A stretch of DNA of 64,000 nucleotides, taken from assembly GCA_021819435.1 (NCBI GenBank), contig JAKARB010000011.1, forward strand, positions 1 to 64,000, given 5' to 3'. Of the stretch, positions 46,548 to 55,161 are shown one piece after another; within the stretch, counting starts at the first letter, position 1, and each line of letters begins with the position of its first letter. Below the pieces are notes generated by a model. It had not been told where the DNA came from and made no database searches. It saw nothing but the letters and a program-made list of their open reading frames with translations. A program made the position numbers and the translations under genes. Origin of the DNA: Pseudomonadota bacterium (GTDB lineage Bacteria; Pseudomonadota; Gammaproteobacteria; Burkholderiales; Burkholderiaceae_C).

Positions 46548-47195
46548 ATGATGCCGTCCATGCCGCAACCGCCAGCCCATCACCTGCGCGTCGTCATCAT
46601 CCTGCCCGTCACGCTCTCGCTGGAGCCGGACGACGACGAGGTCGCGGAGGTCGAGCGCACGCGCATCCTGCGCATCGCGCTGCTGGAAGCCGGCTACAAC
46701 GTGGTCGCCACCCTGCCAGGCGACCGCTTTCTTCCCGAACGGCTGGTGCAGATCCAGCCCGACCTGATCGTGGTCGATGCCGAGTCACAAGGGCGCGACA
46801 TCCTCGAACACGTGGTGCTCGCCACGCGCGATGACCGCCGTCCGATCGTGATGCTGTCAGACGACCCGGACACCAGCTATGTGCGCCAGGCGATCTCGGC
46901 CGGCGTGTCCACCTACGTGGTGGCGGGCACGACCGCAGCGCAGATCAAACCGGTGCTGGATGTGGCGCTGGCGCGCTTCGAGCACGAAGAGCATTTGCGC
47001 AGCGAGTTGGCCGACGCGCGCAACCAATTGGAAGAACGCAAGGTTGTCGACCGCGCCAAGGGCCTCTTGATGACCCGCCAAGGCCTGTCGGAACAAGAAG
47101 CCTACGCCCGACTGCGCAAGGCGGCCATGGACCGAGGCCTCAAGCTGGCCGAGGTGGCCCAGCGCCTGATCGACGCCGCTGATTTGTTGGGCTGA
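46548..47195 (+). CDS. ANTAR-domain response regulator, NasT-like antiterminator
   Basis: 215 aa from the first ATG; in-frame ATGs at 46551 and 46560 are equally possible. Residues about 10-135 form a receiver-like domain (with LIVVDAES around the acceptor Asp). About 150-210 is the ANTAR RNA-binding domain (LEERKVVDRAKGLLMTRQGL, then a helix ending DAADLL). NasT-type proteins bind paired hairpins in the leader of nitrate-assimilation operons and stop transcription termination. A matching leader lies directly downstream at 47346-47469, ahead of the transporter genes. No nasS gene, the usual nitrate-sensing partner, is in the window. Confidence 0.88.
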   Translation: MMPSMPQPPAHHLRVVIILPVTLSLEPDDDEVAEVERTRILRIALLEAGYNVVATLPGDRFLPERLVQIQPDLIVVDAESQGRDILEHVVLATRDDRRPIVMLSDDPDTSYVRQAISAGVSTYVVAGTTAAQIKPVLDVALARFEHEEHLRSELADARNQLEERKVVDRAKGLLMTRQGLSEQEAYARLRKAAMDRGLKLAEVAQRLIDAADLLG

Positions 47196-47345
47196 GCCCC
47201 CGCTGTCGGTGCACGCCACCCCGGGACGGTGCGCCCGGGGCAGCGCGAGGCACCGCAACAGGGGCCAGTCGCCCTGCCCTCCCCCTGTTTTCGCCCGATG
47301 CGCCCGCTTTCGCGGCTGGCACAGGCTTTGCAATGCCTGAGGCAA

Positions 47346-47395
47346 GCAGGGTCAACGGCGACCTTGCGTGACTTGGGCGCTCAACGGTGGGCCCC
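47346..47395 (+). promoter_or_regulatory. Two-hairpin ANTAR target in the nitrate-transporter leader
   Basis: Hairpin 1 (47346-47367) has an 8-bp stem GCAGGGTC/GACCTTGC closing the six-base loop AACGGC. Hairpin 2 (47376-47395) has the stem GCTC/GGGC, extended past one mismatch, closing AACGGT. The linker is 8 bases. Known ANTAR targets are two tandem stem-loops with hexaloops having A at position 1 and G at position 4; both loops fit and share AACGG. The terminator at 47408 follows 12 bases later. It most likely controls the transporter operon through the regulator encoded just upstream. Confidence 0.82.
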
Positions 47396-47407
47396 GAGCT
47401 TCCAGAC

Positions 47408-47469
47408 AAAGGTGTCTTCGCTGCGTGAAGCCAAGGGCTGATCGCATCGACGACACCTTTTTTGTTTTT
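47408..47469 (+). terminator. Leader terminator (attenuator) of the nitrate-transporter operon
   Basis: AAAGGTGTC (47408-47416) pairs with GACACCTTT (47452-47460), followed by further T-rich sequence. It lies between the ANTAR hairpins and the ATG of the binding protein, so it should stop transcription unless antiterminated. The 35-base loop can fold further. Confidence 0.8.
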
Positions 47470-47490
47470 CAAACAGGAAAGCTTTGCACC

Positions 47491-48735
47491 ATGAATCAGC
47501 AGGACCCGAACATGACCCGCCGCACCATCTTGAAGACCGCTGCCACTGCTGGCGCCGTCGGTGCCGTCGCCGGACTCCCCTCCGCCGTCTGGGCCGCCGG
47601 GTCCGACAAGCCCGAGTTGGAGGAAGTCAAGATCGGCTTCATCCCCCTGACCGACTGCGCCTCCGTCGTGATGGCCTCGATGTTGGGCTTCGACAAGAAG
47701 TACGGCGTCAAGATCGTCCCGACGAAGGAAGCTTCGTGGGCGGGTGTTCGCGACAAGCTGGTCAACGGCGACCTGCACATGGCGCACGTGCTGTACGGCC
47801 TGATCTACGGCGTGCACCTCGGCATCGGCGGCCCCAAGAAGGACATGGCCGTGCTGATGAGCCTCAACAACAACGGCCAGGCCATCACCCTGTCCAAGGC
47901 GCTGGCCGACAAGAAGGCCGTGGACGGCGCCTCGCTGGCCAAGCTGATGAGCACCGACAAGCGCGAATACACCTTCGCGCAGACCTTCCCGACCGGCACG
48001 CACGCCATGTGGCTGTACTACTGGCTGGCCACCTACGGCATCAACCCGATGAAGGACGCCAAGGTCATCACCGTGCCGCCGCCGCAGATGGTCGCCAACA
48101 TGCGCGTGGGCAACATGGACGGCTACTGCGTGGGCGAGCCCTGGGGCCACCGCGCCATCATGGATGGCATCGGCATCACGGCGGTGACCACCCAGGACAT
48201 CTGGCAGGACCACCCCGAGAAGGTGCTGGGCTGCACCGACGAGTTCACCAAGAAGTACCCCAACACCGCGCGCGCCGTGATGATGGCCGTGCTCGAAGCC
48301 GGCAAGTGGATCGACGCCGGCCTGCAAAACAAGCTGAAGATGGCCGAGACCATCGCCGCCAAGTCCTACGTCAACACCGGCGTCGACGCCATCAACCAGC
48401 GCATCCTCGGCCGCTACCAGAACGGCCTGGGCAAGACCTGGGACGACCCCAACCACATGAAGTTCTTCAACGACGGCAAGGTCAACTTCCCGTACCTGAG
48501 CGATGGCATGTGGTTCCTGACCCAACACAAGCGCTGGGGCCTGCTGAAGGACCACCCCGACTACCTGGGCGTGGCCAAGCAGGTCAACAAGATCGACCTG
48601 TACAAGCAGGCCGCGAGCGTGCTGAACGTGCCGATCCCGAAGGACGTGATGCGCACCAGCAAGTTGATCGACGGCACGGTGTGGGACGGCAAGGACCCCA
48701 AGAAGTACGCCGACGGTTTCAAGATCAAGGTCTGA
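47491..48735 (+). CDS. nrtA: Nitrate-type ABC transporter substrate-binding protein, Tat-exported
   Basis: A 414-aa NrtA/CmpA-family (NMT1-like) periplasmic binding protein. The N terminus is a twin-arginine signal (MTRRTILK, RR at 10-11, hydrophobic stretch to about 34, likely cleavage after VWA near 35). The mature part matches nitrate/bicarbonate/cyanate-type binders (KIGFIPLTDCASVVMAS; later CVGEPWGHRA). Nitrate is the most likely ligand given the ANTAR control, but nitrite or cyanate cannot be excluded. It has a CAGGAAAG ribosome site. A 249-base gap with a strong hairpin separates it from the permease gene. Confidence 0.88.
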   Translation: MNQQDPNMTRRTILKTAATAGAVGAVAGLPSAVWAAGSDKPELEEVKIGFIPLTDCASVVMASMLGFDKKYGVKIVPTKEASWAGVRDKLVNGDLHMAHVLYGLIYGVHLGIGGPKKDMAVLMSLNNNGQAITLSKALADKKAVDGASLAKLMSTDKREYTFAQTFPTGTHAMWLYYWLATYGINPMKDAKVITVPPPQMVANMRVGNMDGYCVGEPWGHRAIMDGIGITAVTTQDIWQDHPEKVLGCTDEFTKKYPNTARAVMMAVLEAGKWIDAGLQNKLKMAETIAAKSYVNTGVDAINQRILGRYQNGLGKTWDDPNHMKFFNDGKVNFPYLSDGMWFLTQHKRWGLLKDHPDYLGVAKQVNKIDLYKQAASVLNVPIPKDVMRTSKLIDGTVWDGKDPKKYADGFKIKV

Positions 48736-48847
48736 GGCGGAGCCCCACCTTGATGCCACGAGTTGCAAGCCACCCGGTTCGACGTTTTCGCAGTTTCTCC
48801 ACTGAGCCCCGCTGAGACCGGCCCCGCAGAGCGCCCCCGATGGCACC

Positions 48848-48871
48848 GCCCCCTCCTTCGCGGGAGGGGGC
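48848..48871 (+). other. Intercistronic hairpin downstream of nrtA
   Basis: A 9-bp stem (GCCCCCTCC paired with GGAGGGGGC) with a six-base loop and no T-run, in the nrtA-nrtB gap. It fits an mRNA-stabilising structure that keeps binding-protein mRNA more abundant than permease mRNA, as at malE and hisJ. Confidence 0.6.
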
Positions 48872-48984
48872 CGGTCATCCCGATGAAGGATGGCTCACCA
48901 GGCCAATTTCTTGCAGACGCCGAGCCGGGTGAGGCCTTGCGCCCCAACCGTTCCAGACCTCCACCTGATCCAAAGGAGTCCTCC

Positions 48985-49902
48985 ATGGTCAGCGCCGTTT
49001 TCCACAGCCCTTCCGAAGCCAGCGACGCCCTGCGCGCCGACAAGGCCTCCGCCAAGTCCGCATCCACCCCCATGACCGCTGCTTCCTCCGCCCTGCCCGC
49101 CACGGCCCCTGCTCAACCCGCCAAGGCCCCGTTCGACTGGGCTGGCTGGGCCTTCAAGGTCCTTTCGCCATTGGCCGGCCTCGCCCTGCTGATCGGCATC
49201 TGGGCCCTGCTCACGATGAAGAGCACCAACTTCCCGACACCGCTGCAGACCTGGGACGCCGCCGTGGTGCTGTTCTCGGATCCGTTCTACAGCAACGGCC
49301 CCAATGACCAGGGCATTGGCTGGAACATCCTGTTCTCGCTCAAGCGCGTGGCCATGGGCTTCGGCCTGGCCGCGCTGGTGGGCATCCCGATGGGCTTCAT
49401 CATCGGCCGCTCGAAGGTGATCGGCGGCATGCTCAACCCCATCATCAGCCTGCTGCGCCCGGTTTCGCCGCTGGCCTGGCTGCCCATCGGCCTGCTGGTG
49501 TTCAAGTCGGCCGATCCGGCTGCCATCTGGACCATCTTCATCTGCTCGATCTGGCCGATGATCATCAACACCGCCGTGGGCGTGCAGCGCGTGCCCGAGG
49601 ACTACCTGAATGTGGCCAAGGTGCTCAACCTGAGCGAGTGGAAGATCGTCACCAAGATCCTCTTTCCTTCGGTGCTGCCCTACATGCTGACCGGCGTGCG
49701 CCTGTCGGTGGGCACGGCCTGGCTGGTGATCGTGGCCGCCGAGATGCTGACCGGCGGCGTGGGCATCGGCTTCTGGGTGTGGGACGAGTGGAACAACCTC
49801 AACGTCCAGCACATCATCATCGCCATCTTCGTGATCGGCATCGTCGGCCTGCTGCTGGAGAACGCCCTGGTGGCGGTCGCCAAGCGCTTCAGCTTCGAAT
49901 GA
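48985..49902 (+). CDS. nrtB: Nitrate-type ABC transporter permease
   Basis: A 305-aa inner-membrane permease of the NtrB/SsuC class. An Ala/Ser/Pro-rich cytosolic N terminus (about 1-45) is followed by six membrane helices. The cytosolic EAA-like loop that contacts the ATPase (YLNVAKVLNLSEWKIVTKILFPSVLPYMLTG) begins at about 202. Start ATG with AAAGGAGTCC. It works with the NrtA-like binding protein and the ATPase 10 bases downstream. Confidence 0.9.
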   Translation: MVSAVFHSPSEASDALRADKASAKSASTPMTAASSALPATAPAQPAKAPFDWAGWAFKVLSPLAGLALLIGIWALLTMKSTNFPTPLQTWDAAVVLFSDPFYSNGPNDQGIGWNILFSLKRVAMGFGLAALVGIPMGFIIGRSKVIGGMLNPIISLLRPVSPLAWLPIGLLVFKSADPAAIWTIFICSIWPMIINTAVGVQRVPEDYLNVAKVLNLSEWKIVTKILFPSVLPYMLTGVRLSVGTAWLVIVAAEMLTGGVGIGFWVWDEWNNLNVQHIIIAIFVIGIVGLLLENALVAVAKRFSFE

Positions 49903-49912
49903 GGAGAACACC

Positions 49913-50713
49913 ATGACTGCATTCATCGACATCAGCCAGGCCGAGATGGTGTTCAACACCAAGAAGGGCCAGTTCCATGCGCTGCGCGAGATCAACCTGC
50001 AGATCAACAAGGGCGAGTTCATCGCGCTGATCGGCCACTCGGGCTGCGGCAAGTCGACGCTGCTGAACCTGATCGCCGGCCTGCTGACGCCTTCGAGCGG
50101 CGGCCTGATCTGCGACAACCGCGAGATCGCCGGCCCCGGCCCCGAGCGCGCGATGGTGTTCCAAAACCACTCGCTGCTGCCCTGGCTGACCTGCTTCGAG
50201 AACGTTTACCTGGCCGTGGAGCGCGTCTTCGGCGGCAAGGAGAGCAAGGCCCAGCTCAAGGCCCGCACCCAGGCCGCGCTGGAGCTGGTCAACATGGCGC
50301 ACGCCACCCAAAAGCGCCCGAACGAGATCTCCGGCGGCATGAAGCAGCGCGTGGGCATCGCCCGGGCGCTGGCGATGGAGCCCAAGGTGCTGCTGATGGA
50401 CGAGCCCTTCGGCGCGCTCGACGCCCTGACCCGCGCCCACTTGCAAGACGAGTTGCTGAAGATCGTGGCCCGCACCAACAGCACTGTGGTCATGGTGACC
50501 CACGACGTGGACGAGGCCGTGCTGCTGTCGGACCGCATCGTGATGATGACCAACGGCCCGGCTGCCACCATCGGCGAGGTGCTGGAGGTGCCGCTGGCGC
50601 GCCCGCGCAACCGCGTCGAACTGGCCGAGGACGCCACCTACATGCACTGCCGCAAGGCCGTGCTGGACTTCCTCTACACCCGCCACGGCGTGGCGCACAA
50701 GCAGGCCGCCTGA
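49913..50713 (+). CDS. nrtD: Nitrate-type ABC transporter ATP-binding protein
   Basis: A 266-aa ATPase energising the transporter. Walker A is GHSGCGKST (41-49), signature SGGMKQR (140-146), Walker B VLLMDEP (159-165), and the switch His lies in MVTHDVDEAV. It lacks the extra binding-protein domain of cyanobacterial NrtC, so it is NrtD-like. It is the last gene of the operon; its terminator lies within the 3' end of convergent lgt. Confidence 0.92.
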   Translation: MTAFIDISQAEMVFNTKKGQFHALREINLQINKGEFIALIGHSGCGKSTLLNLIAGLLTPSSGGLICDNREIAGPGPERAMVFQNHSLLPWLTCFENVYLAVERVFGGKESKAQLKARTQAALELVNMAHATQKRPNEISGGMKQRVGIARALAMEPKVLLMDEPFGALDALTRAHLQDELLKIVARTNSTVVMVTHDVDEAVLLSDRIVMMTNGPAATIGEVLEVPLARPRNRVELAEDATYMHCRKAVLDFLYTRHGVAHKQAA

Positions 50714-50849
50714 GTGCCCGCCTGAGGCCTACCGCACCGGCGAGGCTGGCACGACGTTTGCAACACACCCATCGACCGTCGGTTTCGTGCGAAGCCGGCG
50801 GTCTTCCTCAGCGGGGGTCCGTGGGTTTGCGAAAACGCCACCGACCCTT

Positions 50850-51734
50850 TTAAGCCCCCTGTCCTCTCGGACGGGGGGCATTTTTTTGCGCAACGCCCCA
50901 AATCAGGGCGCCCAGGACGATCATGGGCACGCAAAGCCACTGCCCCATGCTCATGTTGAGCTCCAGCAGGCCGAGGAAGCTGTCGGGCTCGCGGAAGTAC
51001 TCCGCGATGAAACGGAACACGCCGTAGCCAAACAGGAACGCACCGGCCACCGCGCCGCGTGGACGTGGGCTGCTGGCATACCACCACAACAAAACGAACA
51101 AAGTCAGCCCTTCCAGCCCGAATTGGTAGAGCTGCGAGGGGTGGCGCGGCATGTCGCTGCCCGACTGCGGAAAAATCATGGCCCAGGGCAACCAACCCTC
51201 GGCGACATCACCTGGTCTGACCCACCCCATCCAGTGCTGAACATCCGCCCATGCAGCTGATGGCATGACCGGCCGCCCCCACAGTTCACCGTTGATGAAG
51301 TTGCCAATGCGGCCTGCCGCCAGCCCCACCGGCACGCAGGGCGCCACCAGATCGGCCACCTCGAAAAAGCTGCGTCCACGCCGCCAGGCGAACACCAGCA
51401 TGGCAACGATCACACCTAGCAGCCCGCCATGGAAGGCCATGCCCCCCTGCCAGACGGCGAAGATCTCAGCCGGGTGACCCAGGTAATACGTGGGTTTGTA
51501 GAACAGCACATAGCCCAAGCGCCCGCCCAGGATCACGCCCAGCACACCGAAGAACAGCAGGTCTTCGATGGTCTCGCGGGTCCAGCCCGCCTCGGCGTAC
51601 CAGGGGCGCTTCACGCGCTGGGCCGCCAGCAGGTAAAACATGGTGAAGGCCGCCAGGTAGGTCAGGCCATACCAGTGGATGTGCAGCGGGCCCAGCGAGA
51701 GGGCGATCGGGTCGAATTGGGGGTGCGTCAGCAT
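50850..51734 (-). CDS. lgt: Prolipoprotein diacylglyceryl transferase
   Basis: A 294-aa inner-membrane enzyme with seven helices that transfers diacylglyceryl from phosphatidylglycerol to the lipobox Cys of prolipoproteins, the first step of lipoprotein maturation. The Lgt signature [15 protein letters not shown], with its essential Arg, is present, plus the MAFHGGLLG stretch with the catalytic His. The ATG at 51734 begins the conserved [12 protein letters not shown]. The final eleven codons double as the plus-strand terminator of the nrt operon. It diverges from the antiporter gene by 78 bases. Confidence 0.96.
   Translation of the reverse strand: MLTHPQFDPIALSLGPLHIHWYGLTYLAAFTMFYLLAAQRVKRPWYAEAGWTRETIEDLLFFGVLGVILGGRLGYVLFYKPTYYLGHPAEIFAVWQGGMAFHGGLLGVIVAMLVFAWRRGRSFFEVADLVAPCVPVGLAAGRIGNFINGELWGRPVMPSAAWADVQHWMGWVRPGDVAEGWLPWAMIFPQSGSDMPRHPSQLYQFGLEGLTLFVLLWWYASSPRPRGAVAGAFLFGYGVFRFIAEYFREPDSFLGLLELNMSMGQWLCVPMIVLGALIWGVAQKNAPRPRGQGA
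50854..50887 (+). terminator. Terminator of the nrt operon, inside the lgt 3' end
   Basis: An 11-bp stem (GCCCCCTGTCC with GGACGGGGGGC, one T-G pair), a TCTC loop, then A and seven T. It lies 140 bases after the ATPase stop and within the last codons of lgt. There is no T-run in the opposite direction, so it should act on plus-strand transcripts only. Confidence 0.93.
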
Positions 51735-51812
51735 GGCGCGAACGATACCGCATGTGGATCGCCACAACGCGCGCCCTGTGACGACACCGAGGGCTGCTGC
51801 TAGCATCGATCG

Positions 51813-53069
51813 ATGCATCCCACCACCGTCCAACTCCTTGGCGCGGCGCTCTTCGGCATCGCGCTGATGCACACCTTCTCGACGAAATTCTTCGAGCGCC
51901 TGGCGCACGCGCGGCCCGCGCACGCCGGCCTGTGGCACTTCCTGGCCGAAGTCGAGGTGGTGTTCGGCTTCTGGGCGATGGTGCTGATGGTGTGCATGTT
52001 CGCCATCGAGGGGCGTGACGAAGCCGTCCGCTACCTGGATGGGCGCAACTTCACCGAGCCGCTGTTCGTGTTCGCGATCATGGTGGCCGCAGCGAGCAAA
52101 CCGATCCTCCAGCTCGCCGGCCTGCTGACCCGCGGGCTCACGCGGCTCGTGCCCCTGCCCGGTGCCATGGGGATGACGCTGGTCATCCTGGCCTTCGTGC
52201 CCCTGCTGGGTTCCTTCATCACCGAGCCGGCGGCCATGACCCTGGCCGCTTTGCTACTGCGCGACAGCCTGTTCAAGCAGGGCGTTTCAGAGAGGCTCAA
52301 GTACGGCGTGCTGGGCGTGCTGTTCGTCAACGTGTCGATCGGTGGCACGCTCACGCCTTACGCCGCGCCGCCCGTGCTGATGGTGGCCAGCGCCTGGGGA
52401 TGGGACCTGGGCTTCATGCTCGCCAATTTCGGCTGGAAGGCAGCCCTCGCCGTGGGCTTGAACGCCTTGGGGCTCGTCGTGCTGTTCTCGCGTGAATTCG
52501 CCCGCCTGCGCCCGCCCGCCGGCTCACCCGCGCCCATGCCTCCGCTGCCAATCACGCTGGTACACCTGGCCTTCCTCGCTGGCATCGTCACCTTCTCGCA
52601 CCACGCGACGGTTTTCCTTGCTTTGCTGCTGTTCTTCCTCGGCTTCATGCACGCCTACGAGCGCCACCAGTCACCGCCGATCTTGCGCGAGGGGCTGATG
52701 GTGGCTTTCTTCCTGGCCGGGTTGGTCGTGCTGGGCGGGCAACAGCAGTGGTGGCTGGAGCCCGTGCTGACGAGCATGAGCAGCAACGCGGTGTATTACG
52801 GCGCCACGGCGCTGACCGCCGTCACCGACAACGCGGCGCTCACCTACCTGGGCTCGCTGGTGCCCGGCTTGAGCCCCGAATTCAAATACGCCCTGGTCGC
52901 CGGCGCGGTGACGGGTGGGGGCTTGACGCTGATCGCCAACGCGCCCAACCCTGCGGGCGCCGCCATCCTCAAGGAAGGCTTCAGCGACCAGTCGATCAAC
53001 GCCCTGGCGCTGTTCCTGGCCGCCGCCGGCCCGACCCTGGTGGCCATGGCCTGCCTGAAACTGCTCTGA
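51813..53069 (+). CDS. Putative Na+/H+ antiporter (DUF1504-type)
   Basis: A 418-aa inner-membrane protein with about 11 helices, of the 'putative Na+/H+ antiporter' family (ion-transporter superfamily). Features include a repeated Thr/Pro/Ala-rich pattern around [17 protein letters not shown] and [15 protein letters not shown] in opposed halves, and TAVTDNAAL with a buried Asp that may bind the ion. Ion specificity is not shown. It diverges from lgt. Confidence 0.85.
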   Translation: MHPTTVQLLGAALFGIALMHTFSTKFFERLAHARPAHAGLWHFLAEVEVVFGFWAMVLMVCMFAIEGRDEAVRYLDGRNFTEPLFVFAIMVAAASKPILQLAGLLTRGLTRLVPLPGAMGMTLVILAFVPLLGSFITEPAAMTLAALLLRDSLFKQGVSERLKYGVLGVLFVNVSIGGTLTPYAAPPVLMVASAWGWDLGFMLANFGWKAALAVGLNALGLVVLFSREFARLRPPAGSPAPMPPLPITLVHLAFLAGIVTFSHHATVFLALLLFFLGFMHAYERHQSPPILREGLMVAFFLAGLVVLGGQQQWWLEPVLTSMSSNAVYYGATALTAVTDNAALTYLGSLVPGLSPEFKYALVAGAVTGGGLTLIANAPNPAGAAILKEGFSDQSINALALFLAAAGPTLVAMACLKLL

Positions 53070-53071
53070 GC

Positions 53072-53098
53072 AAAAAAAGACCCCGACACGCGGGGTCT
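53072..53098 (-). terminator. Terminator downstream of the MarR gene
   Basis: An 8-bp stem (AGACCCCG with CGGGGTCT), five-base loop, followed on the minus strand by a run of T. It ends the MarR transcript, which converges on the antiporter gene. Confidence 0.85.
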
Positions 53099-53184
53099 GA
53101 AAAACGCTTCTTTGATCCACCAGGGCATTCACGCTTTGGGGTCGGTGAATTATATTTGCACAAATGCAATCGCCGCCACCGATG

Positions 53185-53712
53185 TCAGAGTTGCGCCAGG
53201 GGGATGTTCGCCGCATCGGTGGTGACGGGTTCGCCCAGGCACCGGATGAGCCCCCCCAAATCCGCGTGCATCCTGAGCAGGGTGGCCTCGTCCAGCGTGT
53301 CCAGCGCATGAGGCAGAACGCCAGACCACGGTCCGGGCACCTTGGTGAGAATGGACCGCGCTTCGTCGGTGGCGAACAGCGACACCGCGCGCCGGTCGGC
53401 GCCACATCGCTCGGAGCGCAGCAGGCCCTTGCCCACCAAACCACGCACCAGATTGCTGGCGGTGGGCTGACGGATGTCCATGACCTCGGCCAGGCGCCCC
53501 ACCCCGATGCCCGGCGATTCGGCCACCACGCTGAGCGCCCACACCTGCGCGCCCCCGAGGCCGCTTTCGTGCTCGATGCGCCTGAAATGCGTTTTGACCG
53601 CGTTGAAGATGATGCGGAACTGGCGCAGCACCTGCCGGGAGGGCTGGAGGTCGGCGATGGCATCGCCCTGTTCAACGGGATCTGTGGGGTCAGGAGTGAG
53701 CTGGCTGGACAT
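53185..53712 (-). CDS. MarR-family transcriptional regulator
   Basis: A 175-aa dimeric winged-helix regulator. The HTH lies at about 65-110 (VGRLAEVMDIRQPTASNLVRGLVGKGLL) with the wing (RSERCGADRRAVSLFATDEA) after it, flanked by dimerisation helices. It diverges from the ClC gene with only 26 bases between start codons, so it probably controls itself and perhaps that channel. Its effector is unknown. No clear ribosome site precedes the ATG at 53712. Confidence 0.9.
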   Translation of the reverse strand: MSSQLTPDPTDPVEQGDAIADLQPSRQVLRQFRIIFNAVKTHFRRIEHESGLGGAQVWALSVVAESPGIGVGRLAEVMDIRQPTASNLVRGLVGKGLLRSERCGADRRAVSLFATDEARSILTKVPGPWSGVLPHALDTLDEATLLRMHADLGGLIRCLGEPVTTDAANIPLAQL

Positions 53713-53738
53713 GGCTGTGCAGAAATGATGCCAAGACA

Positions 53739-55154
53739 ATGAACGACCCAACCCCCAGCGACATCGGGGAGGCGGAAGCCCTCGGCCGTGAATTATCCGA
53801 TTGGCGCGCGTGGGCCGCACGGCTCGTGATCATCGGCTTCGCAGTGCTGTCTGGGCTGGCTGTCATCTGCCTGACCTGGCTTTGCGAGGCCGCCCTGGAT
53901 GTGTTTTTCAAGCTGCAATCATCCAGGCCTTGGCTGGTGCTGCTGTGGACCCCGGCGATCACGGCGGCCGTGGTGTGGCTGACCCGGCGGTGGGCACCAG
54001 GCGCCGCGGGCTCAGGCATCCCGCAGGTGCTGGCGGCGCAACACGAGGACATCGCCCCCGAACAACGCAAACGCTTCGTGTCGCTCAAGCTGTCGGTGGC
54101 CAAGGTGCTGCTGACCGCAGGCGGCTTGCTCGCCGGGCTGTCGACCGGCCGCGAGGGCCCATCGGTGCAGGTGGCAGCTGGCGTGATGTACCACGCGCGC
54201 CGCTGGCTGCCCCAGCGCAGCCACATCAACGAGCGAGGCTTGCTCGTCGCGGGTGGCGCAGCGGGCGTGGCCGCCGCCTTCAACACGCCACTTGGCGGGG
54301 TCGTTTTCGCCATCGAGGAGTTGTCCCGCCGGCCAGAGGACCGCGCCAGCGGCTTGCTCATCGCGGCCATCGTGATCGCCGGCCTGGTGGCGGTGTCGGC
54401 GTTTGGCAGCGGCACCTACTTTGGCCGCATCCAGGTCGATGTGATCGGGTGGGAGATGCTGCTGCCTGGCTTGGCCGTCACCTTGGCCTGCGGGCTCGCG
54501 GGTGGCCTGTTCTCCCGATTGCTCAACTGGGCCCTCAGCCCCGGGCAAGACCGTTTTCGCAGCTTTCGGCAATCGCGTCCTTGCCTGTTCGCTGCAGCCT
54601 GTGGCTTGGTCGTGGCGGCCATCGGGCTGGCAAGTTCGGGACACAGTTTCGGCAGTGGCTACCAATCCACGCGCCAGATGCTGGAGGGGCAGGACGCCAC
54701 GCAAGGGCTGGACACCGGCCTGCGCTTCCTGACCAGTTGGCTGTCGGCGATCTGTGGCGTGCCAGGCGGCATCTTCGCGCCATCGCTGACCATGGGGGCC
54801 AGCATCGGCCACGAGGTTGCATCGCTCACGGCCGAACCGAAACCGGTGCTCATCGCCATCGGCATGGCGGCATTCCTGGCCGCCGTCACGCAGGCGCCGC
54901 TGACGGCCTTCATCATCGTGATGGAGATGGTCGACGGCCATGCCATGGTGCTCAGCCTGATGGCCAGCGCCATGCTGGCTGCCGCGCTGTCTCGGCTGAT
55001 CGCACGGCCGCTGTATGAGACGCTGGCGCGTCAGATGGTGAACGCCGCGCGCATCGCTCCCGCAGCGGAGCCGGATCTCTCGTCCCCCAAAATGCCAAAG
55101 GCGCCCGCCATGGCGGACGCCTCCGAAGGGGCCAGCGGGTCGCCCCGCCAGTGA
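53739..55154 (+). CDS. ClC-family chloride channel/transporter
   Basis: A 471-aa inner-membrane protein with the ClC fold. Selectivity-filter motifs are GSGIP (91-95), GREGP (137-141; gating E139) and GGIFAP (343-348). E194 in AIEEL corresponds to the proton-uptake Glu203 of E. coli ClcA. Both glutamates point to H+/Cl- exchange rather than a passive channel. No C-terminal CBS domain; the tail is Pro/Ala-rich. No strong ribosome site is seen ahead of the ATG. Confidence 0.93.
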   Translation: MNDPTPSDIGEAEALGRELSDWRAWAARLVIIGFAVLSGLAVICLTWLCEAALDVFFKLQSSRPWLVLLWTPAITAAVVWLTRRWAPGAAGSGIPQVLAAQHEDIAPEQRKRFVSLKLSVAKVLLTAGGLLAGLSTGREGPSVQVAAGVMYHARRWLPQRSHINERGLLVAGGAAGVAAAFNTPLGGVVFAIEELSRRPEDRASGLLIAAIVIAGLVAVSAFGSGTYFGRIQVDVIGWEMLLPGLAVTLACGLAGGLFSRLLNWALSPGQDRFRSFRQSRPCLFAAACGLVVAAIGLASSGHSFGSGYQSTRQMLEGQDATQGLDTGLRFLTSWLSAICGVPGGIFAPSLTMGASIGHEVASLTAEPKPVLIAIGMAAFLAAVTQAPLTAFIIVMEMVDGHAMVLSLMASAMLAAALSRLIARPLYETLARQMVNAARIAPAAEPDLSSPKMPKAPAMADASEGASGSPRQ

Positions 55155-55161
55155 CCAGGCC

